Source: Georgfuchsia toluolica (GTDB lineage: Bacteria; Pseudomonadota; Gammaproteobacteria; Burkholderiales; Rhodocyclaceae). Taken from it: a stretch of DNA of 64,000 nucleotides. The stretch covers positions 1,550,001-1,614,000 of the forward strand of contig NZ_CAJQUM010000001.1 in assembly GCF_907163265.1 (NCBI RefSeq), read 5' to 3'. Position 1 is the stretch's first letter. Each line of letters begins with the position of its first letter. Shown here in pieces: positions 45,284 through 54,069 of this stretch. The position numbers and the translations under genes were made by a program. Under the pieces are notes generated by a model that was not told where the DNA came from, did no database searches, and saw nothing but the letters and a program-made list of their open reading frames with translations.

Positions 45284-45627
45284 ATCGTTCCTCCTTCGAT
45301 TAAATTATTGCTCGCCGCTACGGTGGCCAGACTCTCACTCAGTATTTCCGGATCCGCGCTCAGACCTGTCTCGAGCATTCCTTCGATAGCAGCACAAAGA
45401 AATTGGTGTGGAGAGACGATATTGGCCAAGTGGATCGCTGTCTTGATTAACCGAGCATTCCCAAATGACCTTGAGCGCACATTGGTGCGGCGGCGACATG
45501 AACAGCCACGAACCCGTGGCTGTCCGACGACAACCACACGCTTGCACTCATGAACAACGTTCCTGCCGAGCGGGGCAAGACGCTCACTGCTGGAATCGTT
45601 AAGGTTTGAAGACTGAACGGATTTCAT
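45280..45627 (-). CDS. Small hypothetical protein upstream of the molybdoenzyme
   Basis: An ATG at 45627 has GGAG six bases upstream, and the 115-residue frame overlaps the start of the catalytic subunit gene by ATGA. The protein is basic in the middle (PRVRGCSCRRRTNVRSR) and helical at the end (HQFLCAAIEGMLETGLSADP). I do not recognise it. The overlap and ribosome binding site support translation, but the residue composition is unusual and it could be a spurious frame. Confidence 0.4.
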   Translation of the reverse strand: MKSVQSSNLNDSSSERLAPLGRNVVHECKRVVVVGQPRVRGCSCRRRTNVRSRSFGNARLIKTAIHLANIVSPHQFLCAAIEGMLETGLSADPEILSESLATVAASNNLIEGGTM

Positions 45628-45838
45628 ATTCACTCCATATGTGAAGCGCGCTTGAAGAAGTATGATACGTAAAGCGGGGAATGGTTCGTTTTATTGTGCC
45701 AACCGCGCCATGACCAGCCTTGAGGCCATTATCGATGAGAACATGCTTGCATCGCACCATGGATATACGCCAGGCCATGTTACCCGGGGCCGTTCGCGTT
45801 ACAGCCATCGCCATGAACACGCGCACGGCGAGCGTCTT

Positions 45839-46627
45839 GTGAGCAATCATCGAACAAAAACCGGCGCCCACCCGCGGCGCCTCGAAATGTTCGCTCCCGT
45901 GGGGTTTCCCCTGGTTTCGCCCGGCACACCCCTGCTGCCGCTGATCCTCAAAACCCTTCAGGAGAATGACCTTCCACTCTGTAACAGGGACATTCTTGTC
46001 GTCACGCAGAAGATCCTTTCGAAGTCGGAAAACCGTTATGTCCGGCTTGCGGATGTTGAAGCATCGCCGCGTGCGCGCGAACTTGCGGCGATCTGCAACA
46101 AGGATGCGCGCATGGTGGAGATGGTCTTACGCGAATCCGACCGCATTGTGCGTTGCACCAGAGACATCCTCATTGTGCGCCACCGGCTCGGCTTCGTTTC
46201 CGCCAATGCCGGGATAGATCGCTCCAACATCGAGTCGGGAGATACGCAGATTCTGTTGCTGCCCGAGAACCCCGACCGCAGCGCCGCGGAATTGCGCGCC
46301 GGCATCCATCAATCCTGTGGCGTGGATGTCGGCGTGCTCATCATCGATAGTTTCGGCCGTCCATGGCGACTCGGTACTTGCGGTGTCTGCATCGGCAGCG
46401 CGGGGATCGTCGCACTCAACGATTACCGCGGCCGAACCGACTTGTCTCGTCGCAGGATGGAAGTTACCGAAGTCGCCCAGGCCGACGAAATCGCCGCCGC
46501 CGCCTCGATCCTTATGGGGCCATCCGATCAGGCCCTGCCGATCGTCATCGTGCGCGGTCTGGACTTCGGCGGCACCGGTCGGGCCGCCGATCTGATCCGT
46601 CCTGTAGAGCAGGACCAGTTTCTTTGA
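45839..46627 (+). CDS. cofE: Coenzyme F420-0:L-glutamate ligase (CofE)
   Basis: CofE adds glutamates to F420-0 using [45 protein letters not shown] and [14 protein letters not shown] match the family, and [19 protein letters not shown] fits the C-terminal metal-binding region. The start is uncertain: GTG 45839 gives 262 residues and keeps the first beta strand, ATG 45887 gives 246, and the frame is open up to 45662. It lacks the FbiB nitroreductase domain. First gene of cofEDC. Confidence 0.9.
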   Translation: MSNHRTKTGAHPRRLEMFAPVGFPLVSPGTPLLPLILKTLQENDLPLCNRDILVVTQKILSKSENRYVRLADVEASPRARELAAICNKDARMVEMVLRESDRIVRCTRDILIVRHRLGFVSANAGIDRSNIESGDTQILLLPENPDRSAAELRAGIHQSCGVDVGVLIIDSFGRPWRLGTCGVCIGSAGIVALNDYRGRTDLSRRRMEVTEVAQADEIAAAASILMGPSDQALPIVIVRGLDFGGTGRAADLIRPVEQDQFL

Positions 46628-46635
46628 ACGCGGCC

Positions 46636-47589
46636 ATGCACACTGTAGCCATCCCGCGCAAGAAGCATTATCTCGCCTTGTGCGGCGGTGTTGGCGGCGC
46701 CAAACTGGCCTTGGGATTGAGTCATGTTCTGGCGCCCGAACAGTTGACCATCGTCGTCAATACCGGGGATGACTTCGACCATTTGGGTTTGCCGATTTCT
46801 CCGGACATCGACACCGTCACTTATACGCTGGCGGGATTGGTGCAGCCGACCCAGGGATGGGGGCGCGACAGCGAAAGCTTCAATGCCCTCGATACCGTGG
46901 AGCGGCTGGGGGGCGAAACATGGTTCCGCCTCGGCGACAAGGATATCGGCCTGCACCTTATGCGGCGCATGATGCTCGACGAGGGACTTTCACTTGGCGC
47001 GGTGACGGCGCATATCGCTTGCCGGCTAGGCATCGCACACCGCATCGCCCCCATGACCAACGGCAAGGTGCGCACCATGGTACAGACGGCGGAAGGGCTG
47101 ATGGCCTTCCAGCAATACTTCGTCAAGGAACGCTGCGCGCCGGTGATAACAGGCATCCAATACCTCGGCGCAGCCGACGCTCCGGCGTCGCCGGCATTGA
47201 TGGAAGCGCTCGCCGATCCCGATCTGGCCGGCGTATTCATCTGCCCCTCCAATCCCTACCTCAGCATCGACCCGATCCTTGCGCTGTCAGGCGTGCGGCA
47301 AAAACTCGTCGCCACGCCTGCGCCGGTGATCGCCGTCGCACCTATCGTCCGCGGTGCTGCCATCAAGGGGCCGACAGCGAAAATCATGCGGGAACTCTCG
47401 GTCGAACCGTCGGCGGCCGCAGTCGCCTGCCACTACAAGGATTTTCTCGACGGCTACATCGTCGACACCGCCGATGCGCCCACCGTAAGCGTTCCCCGCG
47501 TCGCCGCTTGCGACATTGTCATGAAGTCACTGGATGACAAGATAGCACTGGCACGGCGATGCCTCGCATTCTCCGACGAGTTGGCATGA
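46636..47589 (+). CDS. cofD: 2-phospho-L-lactate transferase (CofD)
   Basis: CofD transfers the phospho-organic acid from its GDP-activated form to FO, giving F420-0 or dehydro-F420-0. The 317 residues show LALCGGVGGAKLALGLSHVL, VVNTGDDFDHLGLPISPDIDT and MTNGKVRTMVQTAEG, as well as ICPSNPYLSIDPIL, all family hallmarks. It starts eight bases after cofE. Confidence 0.93.
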   Translation: MHTVAIPRKKHYLALCGGVGGAKLALGLSHVLAPEQLTIVVNTGDDFDHLGLPISPDIDTVTYTLAGLVQPTQGWGRDSESFNALDTVERLGGETWFRLGDKDIGLHLMRRMMLDEGLSLGAVTAHIACRLGIAHRIAPMTNGKVRTMVQTAEGLMAFQQYFVKERCAPVITGIQYLGAADAPASPALMEALADPDLAGVFICPSNPYLSIDPILALSGVRQKLVATPAPVIAVAPIVRGAAIKGPTAKIMRELSVEPSAAAVACHYKDFLDGYIVDTADAPTVSVPRVAACDIVMKSLDDKIALARRCLAFSDELA

Positions 47590-47593
47590 AGAC

Positions 47594-48316
47594 ATGAAGC
47601 AAATCTGGGCACTGATCCCCCTCAAGAATTTCGCCAGGGCAAAGACGCGCCTCGCCGGCGCGCTGGGCGCCGAGGTGCGGCGCGCACTGACCCTGGCAAT
47701 GGCGCGGGATGTCGTGGCGGCGCTCGCCAGTTCGCGTGCCGTGACGCGAGTGATCCTCGTTAGCGACATCCCCCATCTGGAGAACTTGATCGATATCGAC
47801 GGGGTCGGTTATTTCAATACCGGTCTTGCGCAAGGACTGAACGAGGACCTGACGACTGCGGCCCGGTGGGCAGGCACACAAGGCGCCACCGACGTCCTCA
47901 TCGCCCACGGCGACCTGCCGCAACTCACCTCGCAAGCCATCGACCGGTTCATTCTCGGGGCCGGCCGTTCCACCGAGTACAAAGTGCGCGCTGCGGCATG
48001 CAAGGAAGGCAGCGGCACCAACCTGTTGTTCGCTCCGCTGCCATTGCCGCTGCCCCTGGTGTTTGGCAAGAACAGCCTGGCCGGCTTTCACCAGGCTGCC
48101 GCAGAAGCCGGAATGGCGATCGAGGTAGTGCGAGATTCGGTTCTGGAAACCGATATCGACGAGCTTGCGGATCTCAAGGCCCTGGCCGCTGCGCACGCAC
48201 GCGGCGAATTCGTCGGCGCGGCAACCGCGGCATTGCTGCTGTCGACAATGAAAGCGCGCCCGACAACATCTGCAGCAAAGTGTAGCAAGAGGCATCCGGT
48301 TTCAGCCATTTTTTGA
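47594..48316 (+). CDS. cofC: CofC-like guanylyltransferase for F420 synthesis
   Basis: CofC activates 2-phospholactate, PEP or 3-phosphoglycerate with GTP. The 240-residue protein has an NTP-transferase start (WALIPLKNFARAKTRLAGAL), the acidic metal site AHGDLPQLTS, and GSGTNLLFAP and FGKNSLAGFHQAA, which match CofC. Which acid it uses cannot be read here. It starts four bases after cofD. About 25 extra residues at the C-terminus are not conserved. Confidence 0.9.
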   Translation: MKQIWALIPLKNFARAKTRLAGALGAEVRRALTLAMARDVVAALASSRAVTRVILVSDIPHLENLIDIDGVGYFNTGLAQGLNEDLTTAARWAGTQGATDVLIAHGDLPQLTSQAIDRFILGAGRSTEYKVRAAACKEGSGTNLLFAPLPLPLPLVFGKNSLAGFHQAAAEAGMAIEVVRDSVLETDIDELADLKALAAAHARGEFVGAATAALLLSTMKARPTTSAAKCSKRHPVSAIF

Positions 48317-48486
48317 CAATGGCAACGAGGCCCAGGGATTGGGCCATTCATTTAACCGACAACAGCGAGAGGCAGTTCAAATTGAAGGTCGATCGCACGG
48401 ATAGTCAACTCAATACGCTCTACGCGACAAGCACGGCCCGATGGTTCGATCTATCGTAATTGCGGAAACTTATGTGCCGGCGCTCG

Positions 48487-48522
48487 AACCGGGCAAGCAT
48501 AACAGGCGCGTTGCGCCCGGTT
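48487..48522 (+). promoter_or_regulatory. Inverted repeat upstream of the molybdenum hydroxylase operon
   Basis: A perfect 8-bp inverted repeat, AACCGGGC and GCCCGGTT, separated by 20 bp, lies about 50 bp upstream of the first cox-like gene. It could be the binding site of the AraC regulator encoded at 59717-60724 or a leader hairpin. The rest of the spacer from 48317 shows nothing clear. Confidence 0.35.
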
Positions 48523-48571
48523 GCCCGGCATGCGACGGCAAGATGGAAATACTTATCCTGAGGAACCCGCC

Positions 48572-49468
48572 ATGTATCCAGCGCCTTTCCGGTATCACCG
48601 CCCCGCTTCCCTGAAAGAAGCCATCCTGATGCTATCCGCACTGGGAGAAACCGCCAAGCCCCTGGCCGGCGGCCAGACGCTTATTCCCATTCTGAAGCTG
48701 CGCATGGACGAACCGACGGATCTGGTCGACATCGGCCGCTTACCCGACCTGCGTTTTGCCACGCAGCATGACGGCTGGGTCAGGATCGGCGCGCTTTCGT
48801 CTCACGGCTGGATAGCGAAGTCCGACATCGCCGCCGCCATTCCCATCGTCCGGGATTGCGCCGCCGGCATCGCCGATGTCCAGGTGCGCAACCGCGGCAC
48901 CATCGGCGGTTCGGTCAGCACGGCCCACCCCACCTGTGACTGGCCGGTACTGATGCACGCGCTCGATGCCGAGGTAGAGTGCTCCGGTCCGGACGGCGAG
49001 CGGACGATCCCCATCCAGGATTTCATCACCGAAGCCTATACCACCACCATCGCCGCGGGCGAACTGGTGACGGCGCTGCGCTTCAGGCTGCCTGCGGCCA
49101 ACAGCGGCGGCGCCCATATTGCCTACAAGAAGGCGGCGGCGGCGTTCCCGGTCTGCTCCGTCAGCGTCCAGCTCACGCTCGGCCCCGGCAACTCCTGCCA
49201 GGATGTGCGCATTGTCATGGGTGGCGCCGGTCCAACGCCGCGCCGCGCCATGCAGGCCGAAGCGGAACTGCGCGGCAAGATTCTGTCGGAGCCGCTTCTG
49301 CTTCGCGCCGCCGAAGCGGCCGGCGCCAGCGCCGATCCGCAAAGCGATATTTGCGGCACTACCGAATACAAACGCGCCCTGCTGCGCGGATTGTTTGTGC
49401 AGACCGCCAATGTCGCCATCCGCCGTTGTGCCAACATCAAAATCGAAGGGAGTCATGTTTATGCATGA
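48572..49468 (+). CDS. FAD-binding subunit of a molybdenum hydroxylase (CoxM type)
   Basis: The start at ATG 48572 follows GAGGA and gives 298 residues. AGGQTLIPILKLRM and RNRGTIGGSVSTAHP are the two FAD-binding motifs of the xanthine dehydrogenase/CO dehydrogenase medium subunit. It passes electrons from the 2Fe-2S subunit to the final acceptor. First gene of the operon; the next gene overlaps by 14 bp. Confidence 0.93.
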   Translation: MYPAPFRYHRPASLKEAILMLSALGETAKPLAGGQTLIPILKLRMDEPTDLVDIGRLPDLRFATQHDGWVRIGALSSHGWIAKSDIAAAIPIVRDCAAGIADVQVRNRGTIGGSVSTAHPTCDWPVLMHALDAEVECSGPDGERTIPIQDFITEAYTTTIAAGELVTALRFRLPAANSGGAHIAYKKAAAAFPVCSVSVQLTLGPGNSCQDVRIVMGGAGPTPRRAMQAEAELRGKILSEPLLLRAAEAAGASADPQSDICGTTEYKRALLRGLFVQTANVAIRRCANIKIEGSHVYA

Positions 49469-49955
49469 TACATATCCACTGGTAACCATCGAGGTTACCG
49501 TCAATGGGCAGAAGTACTGCCGCCAGATCGAACCGCGCATGCTGCTGGTCGAGTTCATCCGTGAGGAACTTGGCCTCACCGGCACGCACGTAGGCTGCGA
49601 CACAAGTTATTGCGGCGCCTGTACGGTGCAGTTGGACGGCGCCACGGTCAAGTCGTGCACCCTATTCGCCGTCCAGGCCGATGGCTGCGAAGTCCTGACC
49701 GTCGAAGGGCTGGAGCAGAATGGCGAACTGCATCCGCTGCAGAAGTCCTTCTCGGAACATCATGGCCTCCAGTGCGGCTACTGCACGCCCGGCATGCTGA
49801 TGTCGTCGCATGCCCTGCTCGAAGAGAATCCCGCCGCCGACCGCAAGGCGATCAAGAAGGCCATCGCCGGCAATGTCTGCCGCTGCACCGGCTACCAGAA
49901 CATCATCAAGGCCGTCGAAGCGGTTGCAAACGAGGCCACCAGGGAGAGCAAATAA
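49455..49955 (+). CDS. [2Fe-2S] subunit of a molybdenum hydroxylase (CoxS type)
   Basis: The 166-residue protein carries both clusters: a plant-type site CDTSYCGAC with a later cysteine (KSC), and the CGYCTPG plus CRCTGYQ site next to the molybdopterin cofactor. The start at 49455 lies inside the end of the FAD subunit gene, with GAAGGGAG upstream. The stop overlaps the next start by TAATG. Confidence 0.94.
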   Translation: MFMHDTYPLVTIEVTVNGQKYCRQIEPRMLLVEFIREELGLTGTHVGCDTSYCGACTVQLDGATVKSCTLFAVQADGCEVLTVEGLEQNGELHPLQKSFSEHHGLQCGYCTPGMLMSSHALLEENPAADRKAIKKAIAGNVCRCTGYQNIIKAVEAVANEATRESK

Positions 49956-52900
49956 TGGAAATGAAATTTTCCGGCCAGTTCGAGGTCTCGCCGCCGCCGA
50001 CGGAAGTCTTCAATCTGCTGTCTGATCCACAGAAATTCGCTCCGCTGCTGCCGGCCTTCTCCAGCCTGGAGATGAAGGATGACAATACCGCCCAAGTCAA
50101 GGTCTCGGTCGGCATTGGCAAGATACGCGGCACGGCTTCGACACAGCTTACGCTGCAAAAGAAAATAGCCCCGACGCACGCCACCTATGTCGGCACCGGC
50201 AAGGTCATGGGCGGCGCCTACACCATGACCACGTCCTACGATCTTGAGCCCATGGGCAAAGGCACGCTGGTCAAGTGGCTGGGCGAAGTACAACTCGTCG
50301 GCAAGATACTGTCGCTGGCCGGCGGCGGCATGCAAGGTTATGCCGAGCGGCAGATCGAAGCCGTCATCACCAGCCTGCAGCAGGCGATGTCGCCCGAGTA
50401 TCAGAAGGAAGCAGCCGCGCGCAAAGCCGCCAAGTCCGGCTGGGTATCCGGCCTGATGCGCCGGCTGCGCAAGTCGGACGCCGCCGCGCCAGCCGCAGAA
50501 AGCAGCGCCGGCGAAGCGGCCGCGGCCGCTGCATTGATCGCCGGCTGGACCGGCTCCGGCACGCCCGACAGCACCGACGCCGTCACCGGCAAGCTGCAAC
50601 CGTTCGGCCGCAACAGCGAATTCCCCGATGCCGTCGCCCGCCAGGGCGGCGACAAGTGGGTGCACTCCTCCCTGTCGCGCAAGGAAGACAGCCGTCTGGT
50701 GCGCGGCAAGGGCCTGTTTGTTGACGACTACAAGGTCGGCGGCATGTTGCACATGGCCCTGGTGCGCTCCCCCTACGGCCACGCCCGCATCGTCAGGATC
50801 GATACGTCGAAAGCCGAGGCGCTGCACGGCGTCGTGTGCACCCTGACCGGCAAGGAAGTAGCAGATGTCTGCACGCCCTTCATGCAGATCGGCCCCGGTA
50901 ACGCGCAGAACATCAAGGACTACCCGATGGCCGTCGAAAAGGCCATCTACCAGGGCGAACCCGTGGTCGCGGTCATCGCCGAGAATCCGCGCATAGCCGC
51001 CGACGCGGCACAACTCGTCGAAGTCGAATATGAAGCCCTACCCACCGTCGTAGACTGGAAAACCGCACTCGAGGACAAGTCCATCCTTCATCCGGGCCTG
51101 GGTAGTAACCATCACTGGCACGGCGTCTATGAATACGGCGAGGTGGACAAGGCCTTCGCCGAAGCCGCCCATGTCGTCAAGATCGGCCAGATGGATTTCC
51201 ACCGCTTCGCCAGCACGCCGCTGGAGACCAATGCTGTGATCGGCACCTGGTCACCCTTCGGTGGCGTGGACTTCTTCTGCAACAATTCCTTCCCCGCCAT
51301 CGTCATCCAGATGATCGCGCCGGCGCTGGGCCTGTCCATCGACCAGGTCCGTTGCAAGACCCAGGATATCGGCGGCAGTTTCGGCAACAAGATCGGCAAC
51401 TATCCCTACATGGCGCTATCCGCTCTGGCCTCGCGCAAGGCCGGCGGCCGTCCGGTGAAGTGGGTCGAGACCCGAACCGAGCACATGCAGGCCGGCGGCC
51501 ATGGCAGCGAGCGCGTCTATCTCGACACCGAGGTCGCGCTCGACAAGGATGGGGTCATCACTGCCCTCCGCTCCCGGCACATCGACGACTGCGGCGCCTA
51601 CCCGCGCTACGAGCCGCTCGGCTGCGTCATCTGGTCGCAGGTGCTGCCGGCCTGCTACAAGCTGCGCAACATCAGGATCGACTTCAACCAGGTCGTCACC
51701 AACAAGGGGCCGTCCGCGCCAAACCGCGGCTACTCGCGCCTGCAACAGCTCTGGTTCATGGAGCGCGTCATCGACATCTGCGCTCACGAGCTCAAGATTC
51801 CGGCTGACGAGATGCGCTTGAAGAACTACATTCGCGATTTCCCCTACACGACACCGAACGGCTGCGTGTACGACTCCGGCAACTACCCGCTGATGCTCGA
51901 AAAGGCCAAGGCCCTGATCGGCTGGGACGAATGGAAGAAGAAGCAGGCCGAGGCACGCGCCGATGGTCGCTGGGTCGGCATCGGCATCGGCACCACGCTC
52001 GACTCCGGCACCAACAACTTCGGCCAGGCGCGGATCGTTAACTCCTACCTGCCCTTCTCCGGCAACTCGGAAGTGGCGACGATCAAGCTCGATCTCGACG
52101 GCACCGTCGTCGTCATGCTCGGTTCCACGCCCTCGGGCCAGAGCCATGAGACCACCACCGCCCAGGTGGTGGCCGACGAACTCGGCATCCGCCCGGATAT
52201 GGTCGAGGTGCGCACCGGCTTCGATACGATCTTCAACAGCCACGGCGGCCATTCCGGCTCCTACGCCAGCCAGTTCGCCGTCACCGGCCTCTCCGCCGTG
52301 CATGGCGCCTGCCAGAAGCTCAAGAAGGAAATGAAAAAGCTGGCGTCATTCGCGCTGGAAGCCGCCGAGGACGATCTCGAATTTGGCGTCGGCCAGCAAG
52401 GTCCAGAACTGCGCGTCAAGGGCACCGATCGCAGCATCAATTACTGGGGGCTGTCGGCGATGGTGAACATCAACACCGCCGGTCAGCCGGACAGTCTTGC
52501 CGACGTCACGCTCAACATCCGCCATGTCTATCGTCCGCCGTTCAACATCCCGGATGTCGAGAAGAAGTATGGCAACCTGACGCTGACCTACGCCTCGCAA
52601 CTGCACATCGCCGTGGTCGAGATCGACCGCACGACCTGCGTGCCAAAGATTCTCGCCTACGCGGCAGTGGACGATTGCGGCAATGTCATCAACCCGAAGG
52701 TCGTCGCCGGCCAGGTGCATGGCGCGACAGCTCATGGCATTGGCGCCGCGATGATGGAGTCCTACATCTACGACAAGGAAGCCAACCTGCTGACCAGCTC
52801 CTTCACCGAGTACACACCGATCACGGTGATGAACATGCCCGATCTGGCCTTCGACGACATCGAAACCCCGTCGCCCTTTAGCTACAATGGCGCCAAGGGC

Positions 52901-53074
52901 ATGGGCGAAGGCGGTGGCGCACCGCTGCACACCATTTCGGCGGCGGTGCAGGATGCGCTGTTCGACCAGGGCGTGATCGTTCGCAACTCGTTCAATTCGC
53001 CGAACAGTATCTACGAGTTGGTGAAGCGCGCCGACCGTTCCACGTGTGTCAAGGTGGAACGGCATCCGGGCTGA
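49955..53074 (+). CDS. CoxG-CoxL fusion: SRPBCC domain joined to molybdopterin-binding large subunit
   Basis: The product has 1039 residues. Residues 1-150 are a CoxG-like SRPBCC domain (MKFSGQFEVSPPPTEVFNLL, GKVMGGAYTMTTSYDLEPM). An Ala-rich linker follows to about 230. The rest is a xanthine dehydrogenase-type large subunit with DIGGSFGNKIG near 472, SAPNRGYSRLQQ near 590 and the active-site Glu in GMGEGGGAPL near 983. The CO dehydrogenase AYxCSFR loop is absent, so this is not a form I CO dehydrogenase. CoxG helps membrane attachment or maturation in Oligotropha; the fusion suggests permanent recruitment. Hydroxylation of a heterocycle is the likely chemistry. Confidence 0.9.
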   Translation: MEMKFSGQFEVSPPPTEVFNLLSDPQKFAPLLPAFSSLEMKDDNTAQVKVSVGIGKIRGTASTQLTLQKKIAPTHATYVGTGKVMGGAYTMTTSYDLEPMGKGTLVKWLGEVQLVGKILSLAGGGMQGYAERQIEAVITSLQQAMSPEYQKEAAARKAAKSGWVSGLMRRLRKSDAAAPAAESSAGEAAAAAALIAGWTGSGTPDSTDAVTGKLQPFGRNSEFPDAVARQGGDKWVHSSLSRKEDSRLVRGKGLFVDDYKVGGMLHMALVRSPYGHARIVRIDTSKAEALHGVVCTLTGKEVADVCTPFMQIGPGNAQNIKDYPMAVEKAIYQGEPVVAVIAENPRIAADAAQLVEVEYEALPTVVDWKTALEDKSILHPGLGSNHHWHGVYEYGEVDKAFAEAAHVVKIGQMDFHRFASTPLETNAVIGTWSPFGGVDFFCNNSFPAIVIQMIAPALGLSIDQVRCKTQDIGGSFGNKIGNYPYMALSALASRKAGGRPVKWVETRTEHMQAGGHGSERVYLDTEVALDKDGVITALRSRHIDDCGAYPRYEPLGCVIWSQVLPACYKLRNIRIDFNQVVTNKGPSAPNRGYSRLQQLWFMERVIDICAHELKIPADEMRLKNYIRDFPYTTPNGCVYDSGNYPLMLEKAKALIGWDEWKKKQAEARADGRWVGIGIGTTLDSGTNNFGQARIVNSYLPFSGNSEVATIKLDLDGTVVVMLGSTPSGQSHETTTAQVVADELGIRPDMVEVRTGFDTIFNSHGGHSGSYASQFAVTGLSAVHGACQKLKKEMKKLASFALEAAEDDLEFGVGQQGPELRVKGTDRSINYWGLSAMVNINTAGQPDSLADVTLNIRHVYRPPFNIPDVEKKYGNLTLTYASQLHIAVVEIDRTTCVPKILAYAAVDDCGNVINPKVVAGQVHGATAHGIGAAMMESYIYDKEANLLTSSFTEYTPITVMNMPDLAFDDIETPSPFSYNGAKGMGEGGGAPLHTISAAVQDALFDQGVIVRNSFNSPNSIYELVKRADRSTCVKVERHPG

Positions 53075-53099
53075 TAAAGCAGGAAGGACAAGAGGCAAG

Positions 53100-54053
53100 G
53101 TGACCACAGACGATCGGGAGACAACTCCGGGCTTCGGTTCCATCGAGGAAATTCAGGCAAAATTTGCGGCGGATGGCTATATCGCCGACCGCATGCTGGT
53201 GACCACCGTGTTTCTGTCGATGTCGCTCGGCAAACCGATGTTTCTCGAAGGCGAACCCGGGGTGGGCAAGACCGAAATCGCCAAAGTCATGGCCCGCGTC
53301 CTCGGCACGGAACTGATCCGCCTGCAGTGCTACGAGGGTCTCGACAGCAGCACCGCCCTCTACGAATGGAATTACACGCGCCAACTGCTGGAACTGCGTT
53401 TGCAAGAGGCGCGCGGAATCGAGCGGGAAAAAATCGGAAGCAACATATTTTCCGAGGAATTCCTGTTGCAACGCCCGCTGCTCAAGGCCTTGCGCAGTGG
53501 CGCAGAACGCCCGCCGGTGCTCTTGATCGACGAGATCGACCGTTCCGACGAGGAGTTCGAAGCTTTCCTGCTGGAAGTGCTGTCAGACTTTCAGATCACC
53601 ATTCCGGAAATCGGCACGCTGCACGCAGAGCACGTGCCCTTCGTCATCCTCACCTCCAATCGTACGCGCGAAGTCCACGACGCCCTGAAGCGGCGCTGTC
53701 TTTACCACTGGATCGACTACCCCAGCTTCGACAAGGAAGTGCGCATTGTGCGCACACGCCTGCCGGAGATCGAACTGCGGCTCGCCGGACAGGTTTGTCG
53801 TTTCATGGAACTGCTGCGCCAGCAGGATTTTTACAAGCGCCCCGGCATCGCCGAAACGCTGGATTGGGCACGTGCCCTGCTCACATTGGGCATCGCCGAA
53901 CTCGATCCCGCGTCCACCGACGCCACCCTCGGTTGCATCCTCAAGTACAAGGGCGACATCGAGAAGCTGCGTCAACTCGGCCTCGACGGTCTGGTCACCA
54001 TGGCCCTGATGCCGGGCCACGACCCTTCAGCCGCGCCGCCGAGCGGCGTCTGA
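53100..54053 (+). CDS. coxD: MoxR-type AAA+ ATPase (CoxD-like)
   Basis: The GTG at 53100 preceded by AGAGG gives 317 residues. Walker A is EGEPGVGKTE and Walker B is VLLIDEIDRSDEE, with sensor 1 in ILTSNRTREVHDALKRR. CoxD is a chaperone needed for building the sulfido-molybdenum-copper or related active site in Oligotropha, acting with the VWA protein CoxE. It lies between the large subunit and the VWA gene. Confidence 0.9.
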   Translation: MTTDDRETTPGFGSIEEIQAKFAADGYIADRMLVTTVFLSMSLGKPMFLEGEPGVGKTEIAKVMARVLGTELIRLQCYEGLDSSTALYEWNYTRQLLELRLQEARGIEREKIGSNIFSEEFLLQRPLLKALRSGAERPPVLLIDEIDRSDEEFEAFLLEVLSDFQITIPEIGTLHAEHVPFVILTSNRTREVHDALKRRCLYHWIDYPSFDKEVRIVRTRLPEIELRLAGQVCRFMELLRQQDFYKRPGIAETLDWARALLTLGIAELDPASTDATLGCILKYKGDIEKLRQLGLDGLVTMALMPGHDPSAAPPSGV

Positions 54054-54069
54054 TTCGACATCACTCCGC

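Noticed and set aside
49955-53074. Reading the CoxL-like protein as form I CO dehydrogenase
   Set aside because: The AYxCSFR active-site loop is missing; the equivalent region reads APNRGYSRLQ.
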